Under the pieces are notes generated by a model. The model ran no database searches. It was not told the origin of the DNA and saw only the letters and a program-made list of their open reading frames with translations. Shown here one piece after another: positions 21,323 through 30,939 of a DNA stretch of 40,000 bases. The stretch is from NCBI GenBank assembly GCA_905221605.1, contig CAJNDS010000433.1:1-40000 (forward strand), given 5' to 3'. The position numbers and the translations under genes were made by a program. Each line of letters starts with the position of its first letter. Positions within the stretch are counted from its first letter, which is position 1. The DNA is from Symbiodinium natans. Lineage: Eukaryota > Sar > Dinophyceae > Suessiales > Symbiodiniaceae.

Positions 21323-23454
21323 TCACCCAATCCACTGAAGCATAACCCACCACGTCATGAGGTTGAGCAGCTCCTCGCGCCGCAAAGCAAAGTCTGCATA
21401 ACTCATATTCCAAACCTCATGACTCTTCAGCGGTGGATGCAGGGCTGGGGCCTGGGCTGGGGCCCGGCGTGGTCGCCGCCGCAGCACGGCCACCCCGAAG
21501 TCGAAGTCTCCCACCGCCACATCCAAGTCCGCACGCTGGCGCAAGGCCACCACGGCACGGAAGACGTCACCGGTCCAATGGAAGGCTCCAAGGCGCTGAG
21601 GGCTCGCTTGAGATGCAGAGTTCGGATTACAGTCGTGCATGACTATGAAGCCACCCGGCTCTAAGACGTTCAACGTGTTCTCGACATCACGCAACGCCTG
21701 CTGACCAGTGTGCAAGCCATCGACCAACACCAGGTCGAACTTCTCGCCATTGACCCTTGAAGAGAAGTATGCATCACTAGTCATTTCAAGTGTACCACCG
21801 GGACGTGGGTCGACGCACTCGGACACGTGAAATCGTTGCCGAAGCGACGCAAAATGACCGCCGTCGTCACAACCGATCTCCAAGTATCGTGCCAACCCAA
21901 AACGCTGCTGCAAATAAGAGAGAACTGAAGTTCTGGAATGACCGCCTCCATGTTTGGTGGACCATGGCTTCTCCACACCCGCATGGTATGGCAAATTTGT
22001 TGAGACGAAGTCCAACACAGCTTCCGTCCTCCGCAAAAGTCCCTGCTGCAAAGCGAAGGAGCGTACAGCTTCCGTGGGCGAGGTGCCTTCCAGAAGGGTC
22101 AGGCGTGAAAGGCAGCCATCATAGTCTCGGACCTGAACTTGAGAACAAGCGGGCTTAGCCAGACCAATCTGGAACACGCCAATTTCCAGCATACCAAGGC
22201 CAGATTTCAATCGCATGAATATTAGATCCTCACTACGGCTATGGAATGGCCAGCCTGGCAGGTCCTCGCACGTCGAATCGGGCGATTCTGGTTCCACAGC
22301 GAGAACCTTCTCATGCCAGGCAGCGGATGGTATGCGACCATCCAGGGCAGGATGCCGAACATCAAGGATGAAGGACGCCCGCTGGTCGCCAGTGTGAAGC
22401 AAATCATGCTCGTAGCTTTCATCAAACCAAAAACATCTGTCCTTGACCTCAATTTGCATGGAGGCACCATTGAGGCACCAGACAACTTTGGAACTGGCAA
22501 CAATTGTGACAACTGCGGCTTCTTGCTTACAAAGAAACACAACAAATTCCTCTAGCAAAACCAAATTTCATAAGTCTTCCGAAAGTATCCGGGGAAATGC
22601 ATCACTGAAGAAGAGTTCGCTGGCACAGAAATCGCACAGTTTAAGCGCATTCGCCATTGCATAGTGCTTCGATGGGGCGCGATGTATCCCACCGGGCCCT
22701 TCACTGTGCTCACCTGTGCGTTCATGAGCTCAACTCCCATGGCTTCGATCTTCGTCAGCAGGCGACATATATGAGGGTAGAGGCCAATATTGCAAACGGG
22801 CGTTCCATGCTCTTTCTGCATGATATAGAAGTGCCGCCAAGTGCCACGATACCAATACCCTGCAACTCCACCATCAGGAAGCGTGCGGCGTTCCCAACAA
22901 AAGCCGCTGTGATTGCAAGGTTGCAAGTTTGCTGCCAGTCGCCAAACCTTTGGGTTGTCCAATGCCCGAAGAAATTCCAGGCGAATCCGGCCACTTTGCT
23001 TTTCCACCAGCTCCTGAACAGCTCGGAGTTCAGGGAAATCTTGAAGGGCTTCCTGGTCCAACACAGCTGCTGAATGCAGATCCATGAGAGCATCCTTCGT
23101 GACGCGCTGCAATGCATGTCGCCATAAGCCCCTCCTTGCGCCACAGCGGAACACCGCAAGAGCAGCAGCTGGCTCTCCAAGCAGTCGAAGCCCTTCACCA
23201 ACTTCGTCCAACACCACTGCGCTCCTTGGGCACTCACGCAAGGCCTTCAAAAGGCTGCGCCGTGCTTGAGGATCGCGACGTCCGCCTGGTGGTAAGATCC
23301 CTAAGCGTTGCCGAGCATGCAAGAGAGGGGCACGGCAAGGATCAGGCACACTGAGCGCCATGCGCACCGAATTGGTTGGGTTGTGGCATTGAGCAAGAAT
23401 TGTCTGAAGTCTCACTTGCATGCATGTCCACACAAGTGCGCAACACGGGTACAT
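21323..23454 (-). CDS. Aspartyl/asparaginyl beta-hydroxylase-like domain fused to a class I SAM methyltransferase
   Basis: Two exons are proposed: 23454-22604 and 22493-21323, giving about 673 residues. Residues about 60-150 resemble the TPR-like region found before this hydroxylase domain. Residues about 180-335 match the 2-oxoglutarate/Fe(II) hydroxylase fold: PH at 260-261, RMRL at 268-271, FDESYEH ending in His313, an Arg at 322, then DVRHP. His261 and His313 fit the two iron-binding histidines. The 2-oxoglutarate-binding His of human ASPH (RMHLG) is Asn272 here. Residues about 440-625 are a Methyltransf_24-type Rossmann methyltransferase: YLEIGCDDGG (SAM motif I, about 487-496), FDLVLVDGLH (about 536-545), and LEPGGFIVMHDCNP (about 561-574). 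ATG 23454 is the first Met after an in-frame TGA. The fusion rests on the intron being real: the conserved hydroxylase core is split exactly across the two frames. The substrate is unknown. Confidence 0.8.
22494..22603 (-). other. Proposed 110-nt intron within the hydroxylase domain
   Basis: The hydroxylase core stops matching after NCAISVP in one frame and resumes at KVVWCLNG in another. A GA donor at 22603 and an AG acceptor ending at 22494 join the frames (phase 2). No canonical GT donor that I tested gives the right phase with a nearby AG. CAGT is shared at both junctions, so the boundary could shift slightly. Confidence 0.55.
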
Positions 23455-26140
23455 TACAAGAGGCTTGAGACAATCGTCCCGATGTCAATCAATGTCAGGT
23501 GAACTGCCTGGCATGCTGCATAACGTCATTGCTACTTCGTCCACATTACAGGTCCGCTGGAGCCAACGAATCGGTGTTGAACATGGATCGACACAGCGGT
23601 CACAGCAAAGAAACAGAAATGGTAGTTATGGCATGTTATGGCTGTGTTGATTGACGGTGCTGCTGAGGAGCTGCAGCTTGGCTACTTTTGGCCTTACTGT
23701 TTGCTTCGGTGGTGCCCTGGCTCACATGCAGCCTGCTGACCTCCACCAAACCACTGAACTGACCACGTCCTCTCTCATCTCTCTTTCTGGGGCCAAAGCC
23801 CAGTCCATGCTGCAAGAAGGCATGAAGGCATCGTAGTTGCCAGACTGAGCAGTCTATCAAAAGCACATGTCTAAATTCTCACAATGACACGTGAATACAT
23901 GGCAGGTCGACAGGCCGAGTCAAGCCCTCAAGCACGCCCAATAGAAAACAGAGACAGCCAGGGATGATCTTTAACTTTACGTTGATTTGCATGAGTTGAC
24001 GGTGGCGGACCACTGGTAAAGGCACACAATGATTTCATGAATTCCCAAGTCATACCGGTAGTATCAGCACATCGTAAGTATCAGGTTCGCTATGTTACGG
24101 CTGTTTACACTATCACCTCCGACAGTGTGGGCTCCTCTTATCACAGACAGCGGTCGGGCAGAACAGGACGTGCCCCTGATTGACAAGTTGGGCAAAAACA
24201 AGATGTCAATGCAGACTTGCTGTCGAAAGCATGGGCATCTGGCATTTACAGTTAGAGCAGCACCCCAGAAAAAAGGAAGAGTCGTCAGCACTCCTTTTTC
24301 ATGTTATAGGGTAGATCAAAGATCGTGCAGAGTGCGTCGACGGAACGGCTGTTGCATTGCCAGCATACGGAGTCAGGGGATCAAGTAAGCTTGTTTTTGA
24401 AGACATTCCTCCGCCGCCGCACGAGCATCAAATGCCAACAAGCTGGAATTACAGGATGAAGTTCGCCTCGGCTTCCTGCCGAGAAGCGATTGGAACAAGC
24501 AGACCCAAATCCGGCCCAACCCTTCCCCCCATGCCAAATTTTGTGAACCCCTGGACCCCCCGGACCCTTCTGGGACCCGTTTTTGATCGTTTTTGGAACC
24601 CTGAGGCCAGAACCCTCTTTCCTCCTTTCCGGTCCTGGGCCGACCCGACTGCCGAGGCGGCGCGCACAAGCTTTTACAAAAAGCTTGTTAACTGTTACTG
24701 TACATGAACTAGTGTCCCCTGCTCCGTCCTTGGCCTAACACGTAACAATTAGCACTCTTTGGCTTGCAGCTACCTGCTGAAAAAGATCGTATTCTGACTT
24801 CTCATGATGTGTCCGGCTACTCTTCTCGGTTTGCAGGTATGAGCCTGCGTCCATCCTGGCCCATTGGCATTGATCTATTCTTCTGCTTTCACATCGTGAA
24901 AAATGTGAAAAAAGGTTTAAATGTTGCTCAAGTTGAGCCTCTGTCGCAAACCTCGTTGCTGAAACCTGCTGATCTGTTTCTGCATTGCATTGCTTGCCTG
25001 AGGTGTGCGGCTTCAAACACAAGAAGAAAAATGTCAAGTTTCTGCCAGGTAATCAAGGCTTGCTTGTGGTGAAATCAAGCTTTGCAGTCTTGGGTTATTT
25101 GCTGTCCCAAGTAATTATGTGGCATGTAGCTGTTCCATCATGAGATTTGAACGTGATCTTCCCTCATTGCCATGCCCCAAGGGCGTTTGCCACGCACATC
25201 AGACGCTGAGCGTACTGCAGCACGACCTTCTCATCCTCATGCTGGAGATTGGCCACCTCAAGGTGGTAATGAGGACTTCATAAGGATAGCTCTGTCGATC
25301 TTGACTTGGCTGATTCTCCCAGATCCCGCAACCAAGTACGCTTCCAAAACTGGGCTAGCCAAACAACCTATGCCTCTGGAAGCTCTCTTAGGCAAGCACC
25401 TTGCATACAGTCCTGAAGCCACACCCATTTTGCCCTAGATGTCCACTGAGTGTATGTCACACGATGCCGGATGAACATCGGGAGCGCAGCCTAGCTTGGC
25501 CATTTTCCCTACTCCATGGATACTATCTACTCAGGTACTACAATCATACACGGAAAACGCTGCGTGGTATTGCCATGGCAAAACTGTACAAGTTGCAACA
25601 TGGCTGAATCGGCCAGGCCACTCCAAGGTCAAAGTGCAACGATTGTTCTCGTGCTCCAAGGCCTTCAGCGTATGTCTTCGCAGGGATAGCTGACACCATG
25701 GTGCCATGTGACCTATCCAAAAAAACAGCAGGGGTACAAGTTTTGCATGCTGAACACATCGCACCCCCAGATCCATGATTCCATGCTTGCTGAAAAAACA
25801 AAGGCCTTTCGCTGCGAGGTTCCAAACATGTTTGCAGGAGCCGTACATGAAGTTATCGCCGTTATCGCTCCAACCGGCTCGCATCCGTTTCGGACCCCGA
25901 ACAGCTGAAGGAGTCAACCCTGGGAAGATCGGACGAACCTTTTTCACCGAGAAAGGACAGAGCGCTGCCGAGCTGGCATCGCATACACGAAGTGCACGAC
26001 CCCACAAAAAGGCCTTGCAAGCGTTGTCGAATGACGAAGCCGCATCAGAAGACAGAGCTCTCCTCGGTTCCTCTCTTTGCAATAGGCCTGAAACTTGCCG
26101 AAACGCTTCCCTCGCAGAAATATGCAGGAATGCTATGGCT
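23455..26140. other. Intergenic region without a supported gene
   Basis: Many overlapping ORFs of 60-180 codons occur on both strands. The longest, 25531-26082 on the minus strand (183 codons), is overlapped by competing frames and shows no domain I recognise. It could include 3' exons or UTR of the 2H gene above it. A C/G-rich patch at 24450-24670 is open in both directions and may be a dispersed repeat. TCCCATTAGC-like promoter signals or RNA genes were not seen. Confidence 0.35.
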
Positions 26141-26142
26141 TG

Positions 26143-27090
26143 CTATCGCTGCTCCTCCGGAGTCGGCTCGTCCAGCTTTGGAGCGCCTCGAACGCGGGTG
26201 GACACGCCGCCCGCAAAGTGCCTCGTCGCAGCATCGGCGGCCCGAGCAACAGGTGCCAAATAGGCTGAGATGTCCGAGCCGGCTGTGCGCAAACCCAACA
26301 AGGTCATGTGGAACGGCATCTGGTCATCCCGTTGAACGGGCTGGGGGACACCAGCATCTTCGATCGAGCGCAGGAGCGATTGGTAGAGCTTCATCACCGT
26401 CCTCTGCGTAGCTTCGTTGGCGACGATGATGTTGGTTATCGAGTCGACTCGCTCCTGCCAGCACTCGACTCGATCGAAGACGGCTTGGAAGTCCACGTCC
26501 ATCTGTTGTAGCCACCGCCCGACGACCTCTTTAATAGTTGCCGTCTCCGTGGACGTGAGACAGCAGAGGTAGGCGAGGCTCATGTGCACGTTCCGCTGCT
26601 GCGACAGGCTCAGTGGTCCCAGGCCAAAAGCTTCAGACTCCTGGGCTTGGTTCTCGGTGAGGGTCTCCTCTGCCCCTGCGAAGGCGTGGATGTACGCCGG
26701 GTCCGCTGTAAACCGCTGCGCCATGGCCGTGTCCGTGAGGGCTGCTGCCGCCGTGGCATTGTGGATTTCTTTCAAGCGGCCCAAACGCCAAATCACCGCG
26801 GTCTTGTAGAAGTGCTCTCTCGGCTTGTCAGGCCGAAGATCCGCGCAGGACTTGGGGCAGCCGGCGAGGAAGGGCATAAAGCGAGTGCGCCGGCAAGTGC
26901 CTGGTGGTGGAGGTCGGTTCCAGTCTTCATGAGGCCAGGAGGGTCCAGACCTGCAGAACATGTTGATCAGTGTAGCACAGGTTACGATGGCTGTAAAGCC
27001 GCAGAGCACAACCCCGCGAGACCCCAGTAGATTGCGCATCGAAGCAGCGCAAGCTAACATCCTTCTCTCATGGCTTCTCGTGATTCTCAT
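26143..27090 (-). CDS. Membrane-anchored protein with 2H phosphoesterase (HxSx/HxTx) motifs
   Basis: A single open frame of 315 residues. Residues about 26-45 (GVVLCGFTAIVTCATLINMF) form a probable N-terminal membrane anchor, followed by a Cys/Pro-rich stretch. HMSL at 169-172 and HMTL at 261-264 fit the paired H-x-[ST]-hydrophobic motifs of the 2H phosphoesterase superfamily (LigT, CPDase, AKAP7-like), which act on cyclic phosphodiesters, 2'-5' oligonucleotides or RNA ends. The segment FDRVECWQERV (206-216) sits between the motifs where such proteins often have a strand ending in a conserved Trp or Phe. Two later Met codons (residues 11 and 18) could be the true start without losing the anchor. 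It lies about 555 bp downstream of coiled-coil copy B on the same strand. The family call rests on the motif pair, its spacing and the predicted length. Confidence 0.6.
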   Translation of the reverse strand: MRITRSHERRMLACAASMRNLLGSRGVVLCGFTAIVTCATLINMFCRSGPSWPHEDWNRPPPPGTCRRTRFMPFLAGCPKSCADLRPDKPREHFYKTAVIWRLGRLKEIHNATAAAALTDTAMAQRFTADPAYIHAFAGAEETLTENQAQESEAFGLGPLSLSQQRNVHMSLAYLCCLTSTETATIKEVVGRWLQQMDVDFQAVFDRVECWQERVDSITNIIVANEATQRTVMKLYQSLLRSIEDAGVPQPVQRDDQMPFHMTLLGLRTAGSDISAYLAPVARAADAATRHFAGGVSTRVRGAPKLDEPTPEEQR

Positions 27091-27644
27091 GTGCAGTCAG
27101 CCTTACCTTCTTTGGGTCGGGCTTGGGTTGCTCGGTGTAGCAAGGACTGCTGTCTTGAGAATTGGCTCTGCTCTGGGAACTACACGGACCTTTTTTGAAC
27201 ACTCAGACACCCAAGACTGCTCGTGGCAGCAAGCTCAAAGCTCACCCAAACCCCATCAGCCCCAAGACTAACTTTGAAGTCACGACGCATCAGGCCTGGA
27301 GGTTTCAACAAATTGAGAACCCCCTGATGCCCCGATATTGACCCGCTCCTACATCCCACACAAACATAATACGGATCTGCAGTTTTTCCGGAATCTTTAC
27401 GTAGTCCGAGTCCTAACAAAAACCCACAGCAAGCCTCCTTTTTTGATGTGCTGTTTTCGGCCCCTTCTTATCTTTGGCTTCGAATCGGTCCGCATGGCCA
27501 ATTCTCTGGCCCTTCACGCTGATCCAACATGAGAACTATTCTGTGACTGAGCTGCGGACCTGCGACCATCCGACACACGGTCAGGTTTTGGCTCGCCTAT
27601 ACACGAGCAAGCGCAAAAAGTCGGTGAAACCTTCGGCAGTATTC
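27091..27644. other. Spacer between copy B and the 2H gene
   Basis: It holds the 3' flank of copy B and the 5' flank of the 2H gene. Short ORFs on both strands have no recognisable domain, and no repeat is evident. Confidence 0.4.
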
Positions 27645-30600
27645 TCAACCAAGTGAGTTGCGAGGGGAAGAGTGTCCTCCGGACACCGCGGACATCCTAG
27701 AATCTGCCTCGAAAAACGATGCTTTGAGACTGGATCTTTGCAACTCGGAGGTCATGAACTGAGGCCGACGCTTGCCCACGCTGACGCTGTCACTCGGGCA
27801 AATGTCGCTGCTAGCCACAGAAAAATCGCCCCTGCGCTTTTGCTGTTGCTGCTCAGAGATCACCAGGATGACGTGGCGACCATCAGTTCCAGCAGCACTT
27901 TGAGAGCTCGGCAGGTGAGCCATCGAGACAACTCCATCAATGTGCCCAGTCATCCCTGCAAGGCCGAATCTGCCAAGTGTCGTAGCGATGAAGGATGGGA
28001 TTTCAGATTGACGGCTGTCGGCCATGGATTGGTTCACCTGCATCATTCTTTTGATTACTGTTGAATTGCTTTTGTCTCGGAGCAAAGTGAAGAAGGACAT
28101 GCCAATCAAGTCCATCCCACTGAACATAGCACCTGCTCTAGCAGTGGCCTTCTCGATGACCAGGTCTTCAAATGTGCACTGCGCAGCAGCTGCGTTAGGA
28201 ATCAAGCCTATAATTGCCCACACTATGCTGCGGACATGCTCCGACACAGAACGGCCAACGGTACCTCCCGTGCTGTGTGATGCAGGGGTGCTCACGTCGC
28301 TTCCCCCACCCGTCACGCTGTGGGCGGAGTGCGCTGGCTGGTCCCACTGGTCCCACTGGTCCCACTCCTGAGCCTGAGTTGATATCTCGGCAGTCAAGCT
28401 GGGTGGATCGCTCCACAAGCCAAGGTGGTCTGGGAGGAGATCCTCTTGACCCTGAGACTTCTGCCTGAGTAGCTGCTCATATCGGGATCGAATCTCTGCG
28501 ATCTGCTCTTCAAACTTCACTCGCTGCTCCTGCAATCTGGAAGCATGATCACGGTATGCGTCCTCCAGCTGCACCTGGTGCTGCACCTCCTGGACCTCTA
28601 TCTTGCTGAGCAGAAGGTTTCGCTCTTCCTCCAACTCCTTTATCCGTGCACACAGGGCTTCCTCTGGTGACTCGTCGTCAGCTTGGCCAGTCCTCTCATC
28701 TCCAGCATTTCGCCTGCGTTCCAGTGCTAGCTGCAATCGCAAAGAGCTCATTTCCCGCAGCTGGTGCACTGCCTCTGTCTGCTGCTGCTGCAATGCCTGG
28801 CTGACTTTCCTATGGGAGTAGAGGAAAAGGTTATATTGTACGTAACAGTCTTTGGTTCAAAGAAGCCAGAACAGTCCAAAAACTACACTCAGCACCCCGA
28901 GGAGCATCTTGCAAGCGCAGGTTGGAGATTCGAAGTGACTCGGCTTGCAGCTGAACTTTCTCCTGCAATGCGACGTTCGTAATTTCGTTGGCCTCCTCTT
29001 TGTCCGTCTGCTGCTTCATCTCCACAAAGAGTGTCTCCTCTAGCTCTCGAATCTTGACTTGCAAGTCATCCACCTGCTGCAGCTGCTTGATCTTGTCCAC
29101 CTTCCCGAGGTTCTGCAAGCGGAGATTCTCTGCTGAAGTTGTTTCCTGCAGAAGTCCTGCAGCCGCCAGTTGCTTCTGGAGCTGGGCAATCTGTTCCAAT
29201 TGCTCGGCATACTGACCAGCGTGATCATCACGCCTGGGTTGATTAAGGAACTTCAGTGAAGATACCGTAGTAAGCATAGCGCATTAGCTGTTTACAATGT
29301 ATCCCAACTACCATATAACTTGAACTTCTTAACGCAAGGACCCAGAAGCAGGTCTTGCTTTGACCTCCGTTCGAATGTGAGCTCGGCCATTAGCTTGTTC
29401 AACAGATCATGCTGGGAAGATTGATCCGGGTTCCTGGGTTGCAGTCCATAAGGGCTCTGCCAAGAATGTGTGAAAGAATGTGAAAAATAGGTACGTGCCC
29501 TAAGACCAGAAAGGGAAAACGATGTCAGCAGATCCCATGAATCGCCACTATTCGCCACCCAGGTTCGTAAGGTCGTCCAGGTCTCCAACGTCGCTGCTGT
29601 CACACTCGCTGGCCAAGGACCCCTCCGCATATGCTGGCTGCCCAACGGAGCCTTCTTCCTCCTCTTCCTCAATAATCTCCAGCACGCCCTTGCCTGCTCC
29701 GCGCCCTCGCCCCCTGCCTCGCGACCTTCCTCCTCCCCCTCCTCCTCCATGACGGGGCTCCGAAGGAGGCCTTGCTTGGTTGACGGCTTGCATCGCCTGC
29801 TTCTTCTTCAAGCCCAGAAGTTCCAAGCGCGCTTCGCTCATGTCTTGCCGATTTTGCGTCCTCTCCTTGCTTCATTTCATGGGAGAGTTGGGTGCGTGTA
29901 CTCTTCAATACGGACATCTTAAGGGTGACTTAAAACTTTATTTATGGCACCAAGACTCTTCGATGAGCTGATCAATCTGATCCTGAAGGCTCGTCTCACG
30001 GGCGGTCGCGGTGCTGCCAAGCCTTGAGGTGTCCCGTCTTAGCAAAGCGAGCTGGCTGTTTGCTTTGCTCAACAGGTTCTCTAGCTCCCGAATCCGACTG
30101 TCGCTGAGCTCTTTGGCCCTTTCTTGATGTTGGCTCTGCACCACCTCCCGCTGCTGTGACTGGCTGAGATCCCAGCGAGCTGCCTGAAGTTCGACCTGTG
30201 CCGCAGCAGCGTTTGTCTCGTTCTTCCGGTCCTTGTCCTGGAGCTCCACCTGCTCTTCTTTCGCAGCTGCTAGAGACGAAGCAGATTTGGCCTTGTCGCC
30301 CGCTGCCTTCACTTCCACTTCATCACGCTCGTCTTCCGCTTTCTTCCTAGCCTTGACTGCATCTGCAAGTTGCGACTGCAACTCCAACATACGCTCTTGA
30401 TTGAGGTTGTCGATGTCCGTGCAGTCCGATATCATCTGTGTTGCCTGAGCATCTCGTGACCGCAAGGCCGCCTCAAGCGCGAGGTTTTTGGCTTGCAAAT
30501 CTTTGACCTGCTGAGCTTCCTTCGAAGCAGCTGCACCTGAGCTGTCTGAGCCGACGTTCGCCTCGCTGGGGCGGGCTTGCCTGTTGCTGCTGGAAGAGCC

Positions 30601-30939
30601 ACTGTGCGGGTTCGACTGCCTGTCCCTTCCAGAGGTTGCAGATCTCGCGGGTATAGGAGACACGTTGCCGGACTTCGGCCGTTGCGATCTGGCTCCTTGG
30701 TACCGAGATTCGATGTCTCGCTCCGCTGCTTCTGCATCTTGAAGTCTGTCCCGGGGTTGTGACTTGTTGCTACTGTTGCTACTGCTGGTGCTTCCCTGTG
30801 ACTCTAGGCGGAGCTGCTGCGACTGCAGTTCGTTAGCCAACTCTCTCTGCTCGTGCGGAAAGGAGTGCCAGCTTCTTGCAGAGGACCTCGCAGACCCACT
30901 GCTTACCCTACTGCTTCGATCAGGGTCACCACGATCCAT
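27645..30939 (-). CDS. Coiled-coil/RGG-box protein, copy B (five exons)
   Basis: A paralogue of 14145-18440 with the same domain order: Ser/Arg-rich N-terminus, long coiled coil, RGG-type stretch (GGRSRGRGRGRGAGKG), acidic EEEEEEGS run, further coiled coil, and a C-terminal domain of about 200 residues ending SSPRNSLG. Proposed exons are 30939-29959, 29865-29567, 29433-29350, 29233-28889 and 28809-27645. Their phases join without frameshift to about 957 residues. Aligning with copy A fixes the first three introns: A is continuous there and B has in-frame stops. The intron types read GA-AG, GA-AG, GC-AG and GT-AG. A 370-bp part of exon 1 is identical to copy A. The family is not recognised. 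Confidence 0.82.
28810..28888 (-). other. Copy B intron 4 (79 nt, GT-AG)
   Basis: The GT donor at 28888 and AG ending at 28810 join exons 4 and 5 in phase 2 (reading GAEKVSQALQ). Copy A also has an intron at this point, with different boundaries and little sequence similarity. Confidence 0.6.
29234..29349 (-). other. Copy B intron 3 (116 nt, GC-AG), introner-like
   Basis: Copy A reads CAAGACCTGCGTGATG without a break. Copy B has CAAGACCT, then an intron starting GCTTCTGGGT and ending ACCCAG, then GCGTGATG. The GC at the junction is duplicated. CTGGGT and ACCCAG are inverted repeats at the two ends. Confidence 0.82.
29434..29566 (-). other. Copy B intron 2 (133 nt, GA-AG), introner-like
   Basis: Copy A reads ACGAACCCGGATCAA without a break. 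In copy B the intron begins GAACCTGGGT and ends ACCCAG, followed by GAACCCGG. GAACC is therefore present on both sides like a 5-bp target duplication, and CTGGGT/ACCCAG form terminal inverted repeats. Reading through hits TAG at once. Confidence 0.85.
29866..29958 (-). other. Copy B intron 1 (93 nt, GA-AG)
   Basis: Copy A is continuous (GAGGAGAGGAAGCAAAATCG). Copy B has GAA, an intron starting GAGTCTTGG and ending GCAAG, then GAGAGGACG. GAG is duplicated at the junction. The terminal inverted repeat is weak here (CTTG/CAAG). Although 93 is a multiple of three, an in-frame TAA shows it is not coding. Confidence 0.82.

Noticed and set aside
25531-26082. 183-codon minus-strand open frame below the 2H gene
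   Set aside because: It could be a downstream exon, but I found no domain or splice support linking it to the 2H gene, and plus-strand frames overlap it.
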